Part shown: piece after piece, positions 48,394 through 61,069 of the stretch | Numbering within the stretch: the stretch's first letter is position 1 | Layout: each line of letters begins with the position of its first letter | Assembly: GCA_963971225.1 (NCBI GenBank) | Contig: OZ020268.1 | Location: forward strand, 45,143,348 to 45,207,347 | Direction of reading: 5' to 3' | Length of the DNA: 64,000 nt | DNA from: Melieria omissa | Lineage: Eukaryota > Arthropoda > Insecta > Diptera > Ulidiidae | Program-made: the position numbers and the translations under genes | Notes under the pieces: model-generated | What the model saw: the letters and a program-made list of their open reading frames with translations, nothing else | What the model was told of the DNA's origin: nothing | The model's database searches: none

Positions 48394-48792
48394 TTATCAG
48401 ACAACTGCGTTTAGTTTGAATGGAGCACTAGAGCGGTTATTATGTAATTTTTATGCAAAACGATGCTCGAAAGGAAATTGCGGGGAAATGAAAAGCCAAC
48501 GAACAAGTAAGGAAGTAAAGGAATAAATTAAAAAAAAGCCATTACGCTGCTTGGATATGTGTAGACCATTTCCACTTCTGTTTACAGAAGCCGAAAGAAA
48601 TATATTATTGTAGTTGTCTTTGTAATCTAAGTAAAAATACTAAATTGTTTTCTTTACTTCATTGCTGAACAAGGCTTTGAAAAGTTTTCTTAAATCTTGT
48701 CACTTTCTCTTTATTTTATTGTAACTGTGAGCATTTGAGCCCCCCAAAGCATTTTGGGGCAATTTAGTAAAAATTACGGCAGACACTAATGA
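48394..48792. other. spacer before right arm, nothing recognised
   Basis: AT-rich DNA between the foldback element and the inner edge of the right inverted arm. No supported gene. Confidence 0.5.
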
Positions 48793-50299
48793 ACAGCCCA
48801 CTCTGATGAACAAAAGACTCAAGCAACAAACTCGAACTGGAATAGAAAGAAGCCGAAGCGCACTGAGTGTCCGCTGCGGATATCCCGAGCAGCGCAACGA
48901 GCATGTCGTCGACGCAACTAATCGCAATAAAAAGAATTGCTCACATTATGGTCCATTAAGACGAACCACGTGCAACAAATCAAGCGGCCGAAAGGGGAGA
49001 AGAAGCACAAAAATTAGTAAGAAAATGAAGCGGACTGGCCTAAATGCGAGCATAGCGGCTAATAAGAAGAACGAAACAATGAGTGGTAGCCGTCACAGAA
49101 GAGGCGGGAACAACAATTAACATATCTCGCTAGCAGTAAAGCGTCGCTCAAAGCGGGTGCAAGCGGGAGCTGGGCAGTGGCCGTTAAGCGTGCGCACATA
49201 CAACGAATAATCACATCAACTATTGTTATGGCAGCGATGCAAAGAAGCAGCAAGACAAGTAACAGCACAATAATTCTGGAACACAAATAACAACAACAAA
49301 AACTGTAAATTCCTAGTCAGCGTCACTTGTCCACGAAGACAAACAACCATGAGCTACCACAATTGACAACAATTTACAGGCAGCAACAAGCTGCAGTCAA
49401 ACCAAGAACAGCGTCAACAACATCAAGTTGGAACACTGTAGTGGCTGCCGCAGCACATAAAGATGACAAATACACAGCGGAGAGAGCCGCGATCGCACTG
49501 AAGTGGAGGCCACATCAGATAATATGGAACTGTTGAATTAAACTGGCGCATCGTGGTCGCTCATAAAAGTGGCCACATGAGCGACGGCTACCAATAAAAT
49601 AAATAAATGAATAAAATGTGCTCGAGCGCGCAGCAAATGTCTAGTTGCATCTGCAGCGCAACACAGCAGCAGCAACACTTTTGTCAGCATTAGTCGGTGT
49701 TGCTGCTGTCGCTGCTGTTGTTTTTTCCTGTGGTAGTGCGAATTGGCAATCAAATTGATTAAAGAATTTTGCTGGTAATGTTTTCTGTCCGAGTCGCTCG
49801 TTTAGTTCGTTTTTCGTTTAGTTGACTTGCTGCACAAATTTGTCTGACGCGGCCATATTGCGGCCACAATAATCGATAACACAGAAAGTGGTAATTTCAA
49901 TACCAGCCTCCTACTCCCTCCTCGGTCTCGCCAATGTGGCTTCTACTTCTTGTTCCATATTATTGCTCCCAATTCCAATTACTTTAATCATGCGCTGCTT
50001 ATGGCCACCAGTGCCCACTGTCTCAGTAGTGGTTGTTATTGTTGTTATGGTGTGTTGGTGTGGTTCAATGAACATTCTTGTTGCTTTTATTACTAGTCGT
50101 TTGTATTGTTCTTTGTTGTTGTTGGTGTTGTGTGTTGTTATTGTTAGAGCATGAAGCCAATGTCCAAGGACGTTGTTGGCTTTTGGTGTCTGTGTGTGTT
50201 CCGATTTGTAGTTGGCGTGTGCGCTGTTTGCTGCTGGACTTTTGAAAGTTGTCCAACCAACGTGTGATCACTAATCGTCGCTCAGCGATACGAGTAGAG

Positions 50300-53000
50300 T
50301 GGAAATTTTTGTGAATTTGATTTGGTGATTATTTACATTTTCCCCAACAGAAGTAAAACCGATTAATTAGAAATATAATGTTGTTGAAATAATGTTGTAT
50401 AAATTTTTAAAAGATATGAAAATAATCTGCGATTTCATTTTAAATTTCTAAGAGAAATTTGAGAAATCTTGTTTTTCTGCTGTAAGTGGTTCTCGAAATG
50501 AATTTCGAAATATTTCAGAATAAATGCGCATTTGGCCGAATAGGTGAAAACAGTTAATATTAGTTGAGAAATCTATGTTAATTGATGTAAAAATATAGTG
50601 AACGAGTCTTGAAAATTTTGTCGTCTGCCTTCTAACGCTTTGGAGCAGCTCTACACACTGTTTACGGGAATGCAGAATGCATTGATGCCACGATTTATAA
50701 ATGAAAGAATTCTTATGTAAATTTGACGTGGGTAGCCGCATTCAAAAGCATGAATAATGGCTGCTGCATTTTAATCTCCTACTAAATTAGTTTTACAGAA
50801 ATGTTAAATCTTTTGTGTAGGAATCTATTTGCATTTGAATTAACTGAAACCCGGTTCGTGAAAATTCTTTAAATAAAATCTATTCGGATATCGAAAAGTA
50901 TTTGAGTCGATTGGTTATCGGATGGAACTAACATTCCGTTGAGCGGTGAAAATACTATGTTCTGTAAAATGAAATTTAACCGCTTTACGGCTTTCTCTTT
51001 CACTGAAATATTAACAATTTAAAGTTTGAATTCAAATTTTTTTTTTTGTTAATTCACGTGAGTTGCAGAAGATGCGAATATGAAAAGGATTGCATTTAGT
51101 TGCTCTGTAAATGATATATTTGCATGTAATTCTCCCTAAACCATGTTTCGCGAGGTAAACTCATATTCGTGCAATGAATCTTTCCTCAATAAATTCAAGT
51201 CTGAAGTGGTCCGCCTCTGCTTTGTTCTGTGCTGTTTGCCACAACGACTACTGCCTTGGCGTTATTGCTCTTGCCGCTCTTTCCGATATTAGTAAATGAT
51301 ATTGATATCAATTTTTTTTAACTCCTCCACTACGCTGTCCTCCTCTATTTGTGTTTACAACAAGCGAGAATATCTCAGTCTAGCACGAAATATTTATGAG
51401 TTGCAAATTTCGTACCTCAATGTTCTGATCACTTTTGCCTTTTAAGTACAGAGTTTCTAAAAATTTTCCCCATACTCTAATCATAGTTTCGAATTCTACA
51501 TAACTGCTATAGTTTTATTTATAATTTAGGACAGACGAAGTTCGACAGCACACTTGTAACTTCCGGCACTACGAAAACAAACGTATAGATAAATATTTCG
51601 TATTTCTCGTTGATCTTTTAATTTGACTTTCAAACATTAATTTTCAAGTGTTTAAAAATTTCTTTTCAAAATCCAATTTTCACACATTACACATACATCT
51701 GCAACATTTTATTACTCTCACCGCCTGACAACTAAATTGCTATTCAAATAGTTAAAGAATGGGGCAATTCTTGAGCAGTGGCTGCTAAATCGCGTGCAAA
51801 TTTATTGTTGTCTTCGTGAAACGTCGCTCAGCGGCTTTGCTGTTTGCTATTTGATTGACAGGCTTTTGCGATAATCACAAAGTGCGCTTTGCTCCCATCT
51901 AAGCAATGGAAAGTGCAAACCACAAAAAGACGAGCATCGCAGAGTCTATTGTGGCTAATTTGCACCAAACTGAACTCGAATTGAGTCTTCAACTTGATTA
52001 GACCATTTAGCGCCAATTTAGTGCTCACTTCCACTTCTGTCCCAGTTGAAGTTAAGTTTGAGCAATGCCGCTGGATGAACTCATCACTCATTTGGTTTCC
52101 TTGCCATGTGCACTTGTTATACGTAATGTTCTAAAAGTGTTTGCACTGTGCTTGCAGAGTTTCTTTTTGCATTGTCCGGCATGTCAATGCACCTTTATGC
52201 GGTAGGGCACTAATTACGGATATGGCTGCAGCGGTGCAGCAACAAAATATCTTCCCATTGGTCCTCCTTTGCGGCCCTACGCTCGACGTTGTCAGTCCAT
52301 AGTCCACAGAACGAGGTGAGCTAGCAAAATGATTGCCTTTGGCTTTTCTAGCGTCTACCTGCTTCAGCGCATCAATTTGACCAGAGAGTCTCTAATGAGT
52401 GGTTTAAAGTTTGTGTGTGTGTGTGTGCTGCAAACAGTAAAAGTGCTTGGCGCACTCGCAGTGATATTTCATCGGAGATAGCAACGAAAGCACAATATAA
52501 TTTATTTATTTTGTGTGTTCATTACGAGCGCTGATTGAGGCAATTTGGCGGCCAACCCTTCAATCAGGAAGTCCCATCTTTGTTCGTTCGTAGGTTAGCA
52601 CAAAGCGGTGGGACTGGCCCGAAAGACCTATGACCCCAATCAGTTCATAACTGCATATGCTTCGTATAGCTGACACAGGAAGGAAATGTAGAGAGTTGTT
52701 AAGGCGGTGGGCGATTTTACTCATTGCCAGTTCTCGATCCAGTCCCAACATCGTTGACTGGCAGTTGCCAGCGCGTGATGCGAAGAAGTGACTGTCTTTG
52801 TGGCTTTCGTACCTGTCGTCGCGTCTGTGAATATATGTGAACTCAGCTATTTGGTGTCTTGGATGCTTTCACTTAAACGCAATACAGAAATTAATAATGA
52901 CGAAGTAATTATCCTCAAGCGCCGCAAATAGTGTGGCGAGATGATTGGAATAGCATGGCAGCAGTAGTGCTGTGTCTTTGGCGTACTTGTATGTCAGAAG
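50300..53000. other. arm-specific segment in right arm, no gene seen
   Basis: No visible match to the corresponding left-arm interval (32340-34690), while both flanks match. Contains a short (GT)n run near 52411-52427. Frames at 51828-52091 and 52560-52751 (minus) lack domains. Confidence 0.6.
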
Positions 53001-55775
53001 ATCTGTGCAGATGCGCAGCGTCGTCTACGTTGCTCGATCCAATGGCCAATGTCCACCGTTGCCTCCTGCATTGCCATTTTGTGTTGATTATTACTAGTTT
53101 TTGTTGCTTTTAATAAATTGGAATGCTTTGATGTTGATGGCAAATCGCTTCCTACCAATCCCCTCCATTACACTCGATTTAACGCGTAGTCGACTGTTGG
53201 TCGGTGCTTTTTAATTTGTTATTTGCCAACGTGGCCATCGGCGTCTCCTCGGTTGTCCAAGTGTGCAGTTGCACAAGTGGCAGCTGGGCAACAGGTGTAG
53301 AGCGGCTTAATCCATGCTTCTAATACATCTATACACATACACACAAACAAACCGTCGTACGCACCAACAAATCGCTGTTGATTTCATTAATTGCCGTGCA
53401 TGATGGAGCGTCTGTGGGGCGGCGATGCAAGTGTGTTGATGCGGGTTGAGGTGTCAGAAGGAGATTTACAAATTGTTTTTGAATGCCTTCGGAGTTGTCT
53501 CGCATCACGAAGGGAAATCAACAGTGGAAGTGTTCCAGTTTGTGTTTGGTATTAATTCAATAAACGAAAGACTCAAGCTGCGAACTTAATTTTTATTTCG
53601 CATTAAATCGATTCCAATGAAAACAAATTCTTTCTCGTTTTACCAAACGGTGACTACTGCTCACAATGTGGCAGCAATGTGGCAGCTGTTTGTGGGGAAG
53701 AAATTTAAAATTGCGATGTGTGCATCGGGTATTTAAAAGTGATATTAAAAGAAGACGGCTGCACAACGAATGCCGCTTTGGAAGAGGAAAAAATTAAAAT
53801 TATGCTTGGAAAATGAGTCAATAGATTCGCATTTGTAGAAGTCTAAACATTCCAAAACATAATTAAAGCGCAGTCATAGACGGCGTAACGATGCATCGGA
53901 AAAGCGTAATTAACGCAGTTGCAACGAATACAGGGTGCGAGGTGAATATCCCCTTGAAATGATGATGAAACGAAGTTACGCTTATTGCATGGCAATGAAA
54001 ATTGAAATGAACAGTAGCCACTTGAATCAACAACAATTTAATTACTCTTCAGTACAAAAAAAGTAATTGCTGCGCGTAGGGTGTTTGTCCTCTGGCTTTT
54101 CTGCTTTTCATTTCAGCACAAATTCAAAATCATCCACTGTCAGCATGACGTTGACTGCTGAGATAAGTGAGATATGGAATGCGTCGTTCGCAGCCGTTGA
54201 TCATATTGTCCCACCAATATTATAGGAAAAATATAAAATTAAATGTTGTCGTTTGTCTGCCGATAATATAAATAGATTGAAAAATGTATACGTTCAAGAG
54301 GTACTGTTATCCAATGCTCAGCTAACACCCACTGGCAATCCAATACCAACACCAACAACGCATACATTTGCCAATTAATAAAAACAAACACAGACAAATT
54401 TCCGCTATATCAATTTCGCGTTATTTATGGCTGCAGAAACAAAAGCCAAATAGCCACAACGGCCAACACCCACCTTGACCACAGCAACAACTGGTCTGCG
54501 TGCACACTCGTCTCTCGCTCGGCCCAGTAACTGTTCTTCATATCCACCACTTTCTTTCATAACGATTTTCCAGTCCGCAATGCGCGCATTTAAGTTGCTC
54601 CGAAAGCACTGCTTCTTCTTCTCGAGAAGCTACAACCGGAAATCGATTGCACAACAAGGCGGTGGCTGCACATTCCACATGCTACATGCCACATGCCACA
54701 TGGCATCTGTTGCCAACACGCCCCGTTTCACACACACGCTTCAAGGTTGCATATCGATCGCTGCCAAGTTTTCGTTTATCGCCTCGAATTCGATTGGTGC
54801 TCGTTACGTTACGCTGATGCCTGAGCGCTGGTGGCATAAGTGAGCACGCGATGTGGCAAGTGGCAAGCATAAATATGAAATGAATTATTTGTGCAGCTGA
54901 TCAGCTCGACGCCGACGTGAGCAATGTGTGAGGTGTGGTTGTGATTTTGCCTTAAATTGTATTTTCTACCCAGACCACTGTTGCACTTTTATCATCTTAG
55001 ATTCTTCTGCATTTGTGTTGGAGTTGTCGCTGTTCTTATGTTGTTGAGTTGGTTGACGTTAGTTGGTTGATTAATGGCTAATGGAATTGTTCACGTAACT
55101 ATACGAAGAGTTAGCAACTGGTTTTGGTGATTGACAAGCGAATTGCTCGAGGTGCTTCAAATATTGATGCGTTCTTCAAATGAGCGGAAATTGGGTTGCG
55201 TAAAAATTGGCAATATTTTCAATATTTTTTATTTTTGTCGGCACGCAGAAATTCAATGCAATGGTTTGTGTTAAACATTACTTGCAGTAGGAGTATTCTA
55301 TATACCTGGATACATATAGAATATAGAAAAATGCTATATATTTTTCAGTATGGAAAGTAAACTGAAAGGTTCGCTTTTTTAAATAGTTACTTCGGTATCG
55401 AAATTGTGCCATTTTTAAGACTTATATTATTTATGTTCTCCTTGAATGCTCTTAAGCTGAAGGAGAAGGTTACATCTGTCTAACCAAGTTTTGCATCCCT
55501 AGTTAGGTGAGGTTATGGTGGCTGTCTCTATAAGAGACACACTCGGAGGCCTATTATGAGGCCCATTGTGATACCACATATTTCACCCGTTTTTGAAATG
55601 TGTTTGCAATACTGTCGTTTTATTTTTATCGAACCATTTTCTCATCTATGTAGATTAAGTTAAGGGGATCCGATTTCCATTTTAATTATTTTCGTCAGAC
55701 GTGTCATCTATGGGGAAAGCGCTGCGGTTGTTTGGCATCTCTGCCAAATAGACGTAATAGTATAGGAATACTTGT

Positions 55776-56024
55776 CTTCTTCTTCTTGACTGGCACGACA
55801 GCCCGATACCGCAAAGGGGAAGGGACCTACAGTTTTATGCCGATTCCGAACGGCGAGTTCGGAGCTTTTTCATAGGCAATTTACTCTAAGAGGTTTGCCA
55901 TTTCCTGCTGAGAGGACAGCCGCCGAAAGATAAATTGTTGTTTTTTATTTTTTCGGTGTTGGCGCAACGGAGTATTGAACCTGGGTTCGAACGCACTAGC
56001 CTGCTGAGCTACAGCGGCTGCCGA
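55776..56024 (-). mobile_element. tRNA-derived SINE with 12-bp target duplications
   Basis: AGGAATACTTGT occurs at both ends (55764-55775 and 56025-56036). On the minus strand the head contains TAGCTCAGCAGG, which fits the pol III A box, and GTTCGAACC, which fits the B box, although their spacing is shorter than in a tRNA. Downstream parts (GGAAATGGCAAACC, ATGAAAAAGCTCC, CCGTTCGGAATCGGCATAAA, ACTGTAGGTCCC) recall a SINE body common in fly genomes. It ends in a GAAGAAGAAG tail. Copied by LINE machinery in trans. Confidence 0.85.
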
Positions 56025-56144
56025 AGGAATACTTGTAGTATAAATAATTTGACGGTTGGGATGCAAACTTGGAGATTTTTGTATCTAACTTGGAGCTTTT
56101 ACAAAACTGCAATTAAACAGGTTGGTGCCCAATTATTTGCTTAA

Positions 56145-56227
56145 CCCTTTCCGACATGAAAATATCAGTCCGCTGTATGAATTATATGGGCTGTAGTCCA
56201 ATATATTGGACATTGTGACTGAAAGGG
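56145..56227. mobile_element. 83-bp TTAA-flanked piggyBac-like MITE
   Basis: TTAA at 56141-56144 and 56228-56231 flank CCCTTTC and GAAAGGG. The interior has a perfect 16-bp palindrome GTCCAATATATTGGAC (56196-56211). No coding capacity. TTAA plus a CCCTTT start is usual for piggyBac-type MITEs. Confidence 0.6.
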
Positions 56228-58462
56228 TTAAGTTGTTAAGTTGTTTTTTTGTTTTTTTTCTAATTTCAACCATCAGTGCATTTGTTATTTCACTCATTAC
56301 AAGAAAATTCATGTAAGAAAATATAAAATACTATTCAGTAAAATTTAACACATAACTTACACAGCAACACTGCGAAATAATAAATGCGCTTAAAAGATAC
56401 GTTTTTATCAAGTTTTATTTTAGCTTAATGTTAGTTTTGCCAAAACACAAATGTTTTTAATTTTAGTTTAAGTATTTTAGAAAGGAAAAAGTTTGTAACT
56501 TTGAGTATATTAATATTATTTTCATTTAAAAAATTGATTAATCCTAACCAAATGTTGATATTCAACATTCTAGAAAACTTAATTGAACAACGATAATTTT
56601 TTTCGTCTTGCTTATTTTACCACATTTTAAATTGGCCTTTTTTAATTGCCCGCCGCAAGCTTTTCCACTGTGTTGATGCTGCCCGCTGGCGAAAAGCAAA
56701 CCAAATGCCGCAGCCTTCACACCCTTCAACGCAACTGCAGTCGCTGCGGCAATTCGTTCGCATTGTGCAACACGCCATGCGTCCTTGGCAAGCAGCTCTG
56801 AAACATGTTTCTCCATCTCTGATTCCAACTGCATCCATCTCAGCAACCGTCCGCCACGCCGTTTTTACAGTGAGATAGTAAAACGCTAGATTTTTGTTCT
56901 TTTTGTTCTTTCAATAAAAAGTTTCAGTTTTTCCGATCTCTTGTTGCAACTGCCGCTTTATAATTACCACAGCACATGCAACATTAAATTTTTTGCTGCT
57001 TTTCCGCAGCTTCTAATGTTTTCACGTTTGTGGCGCAAATCGCATCGAGTTTGAACGTAGCGTCGGTTGCGGCTGTTACCGGTGTCGGTGCCAGTGCTGC
57101 TGATGGTTATGAAGGTGATGGCTGTGCGGTTGGCGATGATGACATGTTCGGTGCTGCGTGATTTCCGCGTGATGCATTTAATTTGTGTTTAACCCCGAGC
57201 CACAGTCCACACGGAAGTGAACGTGCAGATGAGTTGCGGCTGCGCCGGAACGCAAACATGGCCCGCACCGAAGCGGAATGACGTTGTTGTTGGTAATGTG
57301 TTAGGCGGAATTAAATTGCACTTAATTTTTATTATTACTTAAGGCCATTGGTAGACTGTAATCTATTATCATTGCTTCGTCGGCTTCTATTGCTGAATAA
57401 TTTTCTGCAGAATATCCACTTAAGTGTTGATTACGTTACGATTTTACTGGTTTGTCGGTTATATTTGGTTTCAGTTTATTTCGGCATTAAATTCTTGCAA
57501 TCCAGCATCACCCACTCAAACCAAACGCAACGCTCTGAAATATGTAGCGAGCTGCGTTCAAAACGTTCGTTGGCGCATCCTCAATGCGCTGCGGAGAAAA
57601 CGTGAATTTATTTACAGTTATTGCCGTTGAAATTACAATAACAACCGCCGCACGCCGCAGCTCGCCTGCTCAGGGCAACATAAAAAATGTTTAACAACAT
57701 GTTGCAGCAACAGCCACGCTTATCAGCAGCGGCGACCACCCTCCTGCCTGCTGCTGTTTTTTGCGGCCATGTAATTAATTTATGCAACTGGCGGCGCTTA
57801 TTAAGGCAACCAGTGCCACCGCCGCTGTTATTACTTGTGTTGTTGCTGCTGCGCAGAGTTGCCAAGGTGCAATTGCGCGTAATTTGCATTGAACAGCAAT
57901 TTGCTTTATTATTGTTGCTGGTGCTGTCGTCGCTGACGACGCTATGCCATAGAAATGAACGAGCAACCGCCACAGATAATAGTCCGCGCTGTGCAAGGAG
58001 GGCGAAAAATAATTGCACACATAAACGCCGCACAGCAAAAATAAACATTGGGGCAATTTGAGGCAGCGCCACGCTGTGGCTGAAGTTATTTTTAAAGTTT
58101 TGCAAGTGCTGTCGTTGTTGCGCTGATTGTGCCGCATGCAGCAGTAGACACAAGAATTATGCGCTGCAACGCACAACCGACAGAGTTTCCTTTTCACTCA
58201 ACTTTACTGTAAGCAGCAACGAGAATGCGATCTGCGGCAGAAGCTTGCAAATTAAGTTGAGTGTGAAGAAGAGTGGCCAAAGGTGTCATTAGTGTGCGGC
58301 AAGTCCATCCAATGTGCGCACAAATTCCAACAATTTAAATACGCAGAGATTTCTTTGGAAACTGTGTTGGTGAGGGGGAATAAATTGAAATTACGTGCTT
58401 CATTAATATGCAAAATCTCCGAGTACACAACTTCATAGGCGCAACCAGGTTCAACCTTACCC

Positions 58463-58757
58463 ACTTTCAATGAAACCTTAGAGTTTATTTAAGCTTCAGA
58501 GATGACTGAAAAATAACTTAACCCTTTTGCTACATTTTTTCGTTGTAGAATTCAACAAATTTTAATCTTTCCAATATATCAGAATTAAGAAAAATTTATT
58601 ATAATTAATTCAGTGTCTACTTTCAATGAAACCTTTGAGTTTACTTAAGCTGCAGAGATGCTTAAAAAAAATACTTAACGCTTGCGCTAAATTTGTTCTT
58701 TGCAGAATGTAGAAAATATAAATCTTTCCAATATATCAGAATAAAAAAAATTTTTTC
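58463..58757. repeat. tandem duplication, 156-bp unit
   Basis: Copies start at 58463 and 58619 with ACTTTCAATGAAACCT and share CAGAGATG, TTAAC, TTTGCAGAAT-like and AATCTTTCCAATATATCAGA. AT-rich and non-coding. Confidence 0.85.
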
Positions 58758-58907
58758 TGAATTTTAAATTGGAAATTAAAAACTCGTATTAAAAGGTTTC
58801 TTTGCTTTGCTTTCCTGTGAAAAGAAAATATTGTTTAAAATTGTATTATACAAAAAAATTAAATCTTCAAAACTATGTGGACTCAAACGTTCACAGAGTG
58901 AAAAGGG
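58522..58907. mobile_element. possible TTAA-flanked MITE with CCCTTTT ends
   Basis: TTAA at 58518-58521 and 58908-58911 flank CCCTTTT and AAAAGGG. The shared end is only about seven bases, and the left part overlaps the tandem duplication, so this could be coincidence. Confidence 0.35.
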
Positions 58908-59985
58908 TTAAATAAATTCTAGAACGATTAATTTTAATTAAGCCTCATAAGCCAGTAACGCCCGCTATTAAAATAAATTGAAAACCTTGAATGCTGCGCG
59001 TTCCAATCATTTTTAGTGAACCGAACGCGGCGGCGCACATTTCAATATTTTAATGCTTTTGCCGCAAGGGCTGCTTTAACGGCATTTAACGTCGCTGCAG
59101 CATGCTTCAGTTTCAGTATTCGATCTGGGCGCAACATGTGTCTTGCGTGATTCTGTTTTGTGCCTTTTGACGTTTTTATGTCCCTTCGAGGTTTTTGCGC
59201 TCTCTTGGCGCTATTGTTGTTGTTGTATTGTGTGGTGTTGATTGTGTTGCGGCACGCGCCAGACATCGCACTGAAGGCTCGAAGATGATTAATTGCTCTC
59301 GCGCCGTTTTTAACCGGCTTAGCTAAGCAATCCGGCATTGGGGCGGATAGGAGCGGCCGATGCTGAAAAATGGATTAATGGAAGTGATTTTAATGACTGC
59401 GCTGATGTTTAATGAGTTATGGCGTTTAGTGAGCCAGAAAAAGGAGTTTCCCTAAAATTAATAGTTGAACTGCAAAATTGCATAAAAAAGAAAGCACTGA
59501 ACATTCTTGAGAAAGTGGTCAAGTCAATTAAAATTCGTGATAGTACATTTTATCAATTGACAATTTTGCTCGTAACGAATTTTATGAAAGTTTTAAGCTG
59601 CTTTGAAAGTAATAACACTAATTCAATCAGTTTATTTTAACAGTTTACCGACCGCAGAATCTTGGTGGCAATGATTTTAATTATGCAATATTTGACTTCC
59701 TGTTTTTGGTTTTTAGGTACAACTTGTCTTTGCTAAGTAGGCTCGTTAATTGCAGCCCACTTGGTACTTTTTCTGCCGCTCTGAACACTCGTCGGCTGGG
59801 GTTCAAATAACAAATCAATATCGCATAAAATATCATACACAAGTTGCCGATAAAAGCAATGGACTGATGTGAAAAAAGAAGCACCCAACAAGTTGCAACC
59901 AAATGGCGATTCTCGGCTGCACTTGGAAGCCGTTAGACGACCCGATTATGCGTAATCCAAGTTAATGTTGGCTCAGAGAAAATAC

Positions 59986-61069
59986 TCTAGACTTCGCCGT
60001 AGAAATGCGATTTGCTAATGCGGCAGTCGTTGGGCAAATTAAGAAAATTTCTGTTAATTGGTTGACGGTTGATGAGGTTTAAATGGCTGCCGCATAGATC
60101 GAATGCGATTGTAGTAAACAAACAATTTACATACAAACTTCTTGTAGTGTTGTTGTGTGCAAATGTTTCACTCTTCACATTCTGCATGACAAGGCGTCTT
60201 AGAACTTTTGCAATGAATGTCAGAGGCTCTGGAACACTGAGATGTCCGGTCGTTGAACAAAAAGTGGGTACAGAGGCTGCATGGGAAAGTCGAATAAAGA
60301 TTGACACAAATTCTTGGCGGACATGGCTGCTTCCGACTTACTTTCATGGCTTCAAGCACGACGCTGAACCGTACTGTAAGAGCACATTTTTTTCTCATAT
60401 AGTCACTTCCACCTGAAGAGGAAATATTTGTGGTAAGTATTTGGTCCTCGTATATGCTGCAGAGCACATAAAATTGAATAGATTAACCTCCATGGAGAAC
60501 CTTCTTCTAAAAACCAGGTTGCGTTCTCCATTCGTTGGTGATGCGCTTTTTGTTCAGATCAGATCTCCCCTACTATATGTGTTTGCCTGTTTTGTAAGAA
60601 GAATTCTGATCTCATCCAATGCTGTGATATTCATAAAAGTGTGCCAATTCGTTGTAATTAAATTTTTAATTTTTTCTTTTTAATTTTTGTTGCCTTGAAA
60701 CGTCAGAATGACGTGCAAGGAATTTATGTTAACCGCGTATTAACATAATTAAATGTCGTACGAGACATTCTAATACAACACTTTCCAATCACAGTGCTCG
60801 ACCAGTGCAAGTGCGGAAGCCTCATCCAGCACAGAATACACAATGAGAACATCTCAATCTGGCACTAAGCCATGCAAAGTGGCTACCAAACTTGATTTCG
60901 ATTTTGCTTTCTCACTCTCAAACAACATTCACAATGTGTGCAATGTCACAGACTGATTTAACTAAACATACTACATACATATTTATATATAGTTGTATAG
61001 TAAATACATACATATGTATAGATAGGTACAAGTCAGTTCGAGAAGTCAATGGAAATAGCAAATTTAAAT
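59986..61069. other. intergenic stretch, no gene supported
   Basis: Lies outside the outer edge of the right arm. Short frames only, overlapping on both strands, no domains. Confidence 0.5.

Larger units (their letters stand above)
48793..59985 (-). repeat. right arm of a large inverted duplication
   Basis: This is the reverse-complement partner of 26365-36186. It is about 1.4 kb longer, because it has gained a SINE, a small TTAA MITE and further unmatched DNA between about 55000 and 56560, and because the central unmatched block (50300-53000) is larger. Matching blocks keep the same order along both arms, so the arms come from one duplication event and not from scattered repeats. Confidence 0.9.

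Noticed and set aside
48119..48526. 135-codon plus-strand frame
   Set aside because: It runs through the internal and terminal repeats of the foldback element.
35949..49120. Pair of similar frames (35949-36173 minus, 48806-49120 plus) as a duplicated gene
   Set aside because: They go out of register after about 62 codons and differ in their ends; no domain.
55500..55570. GGTGAGGTTATGG..AGGCCTATTATGAGGCCCATTGTGATACCACA segment as a dispersed fly repeat
   Set aside because: It recalls a common fly repeat, but the segment is too short and I cannot define ends, so it is not listed as an element.
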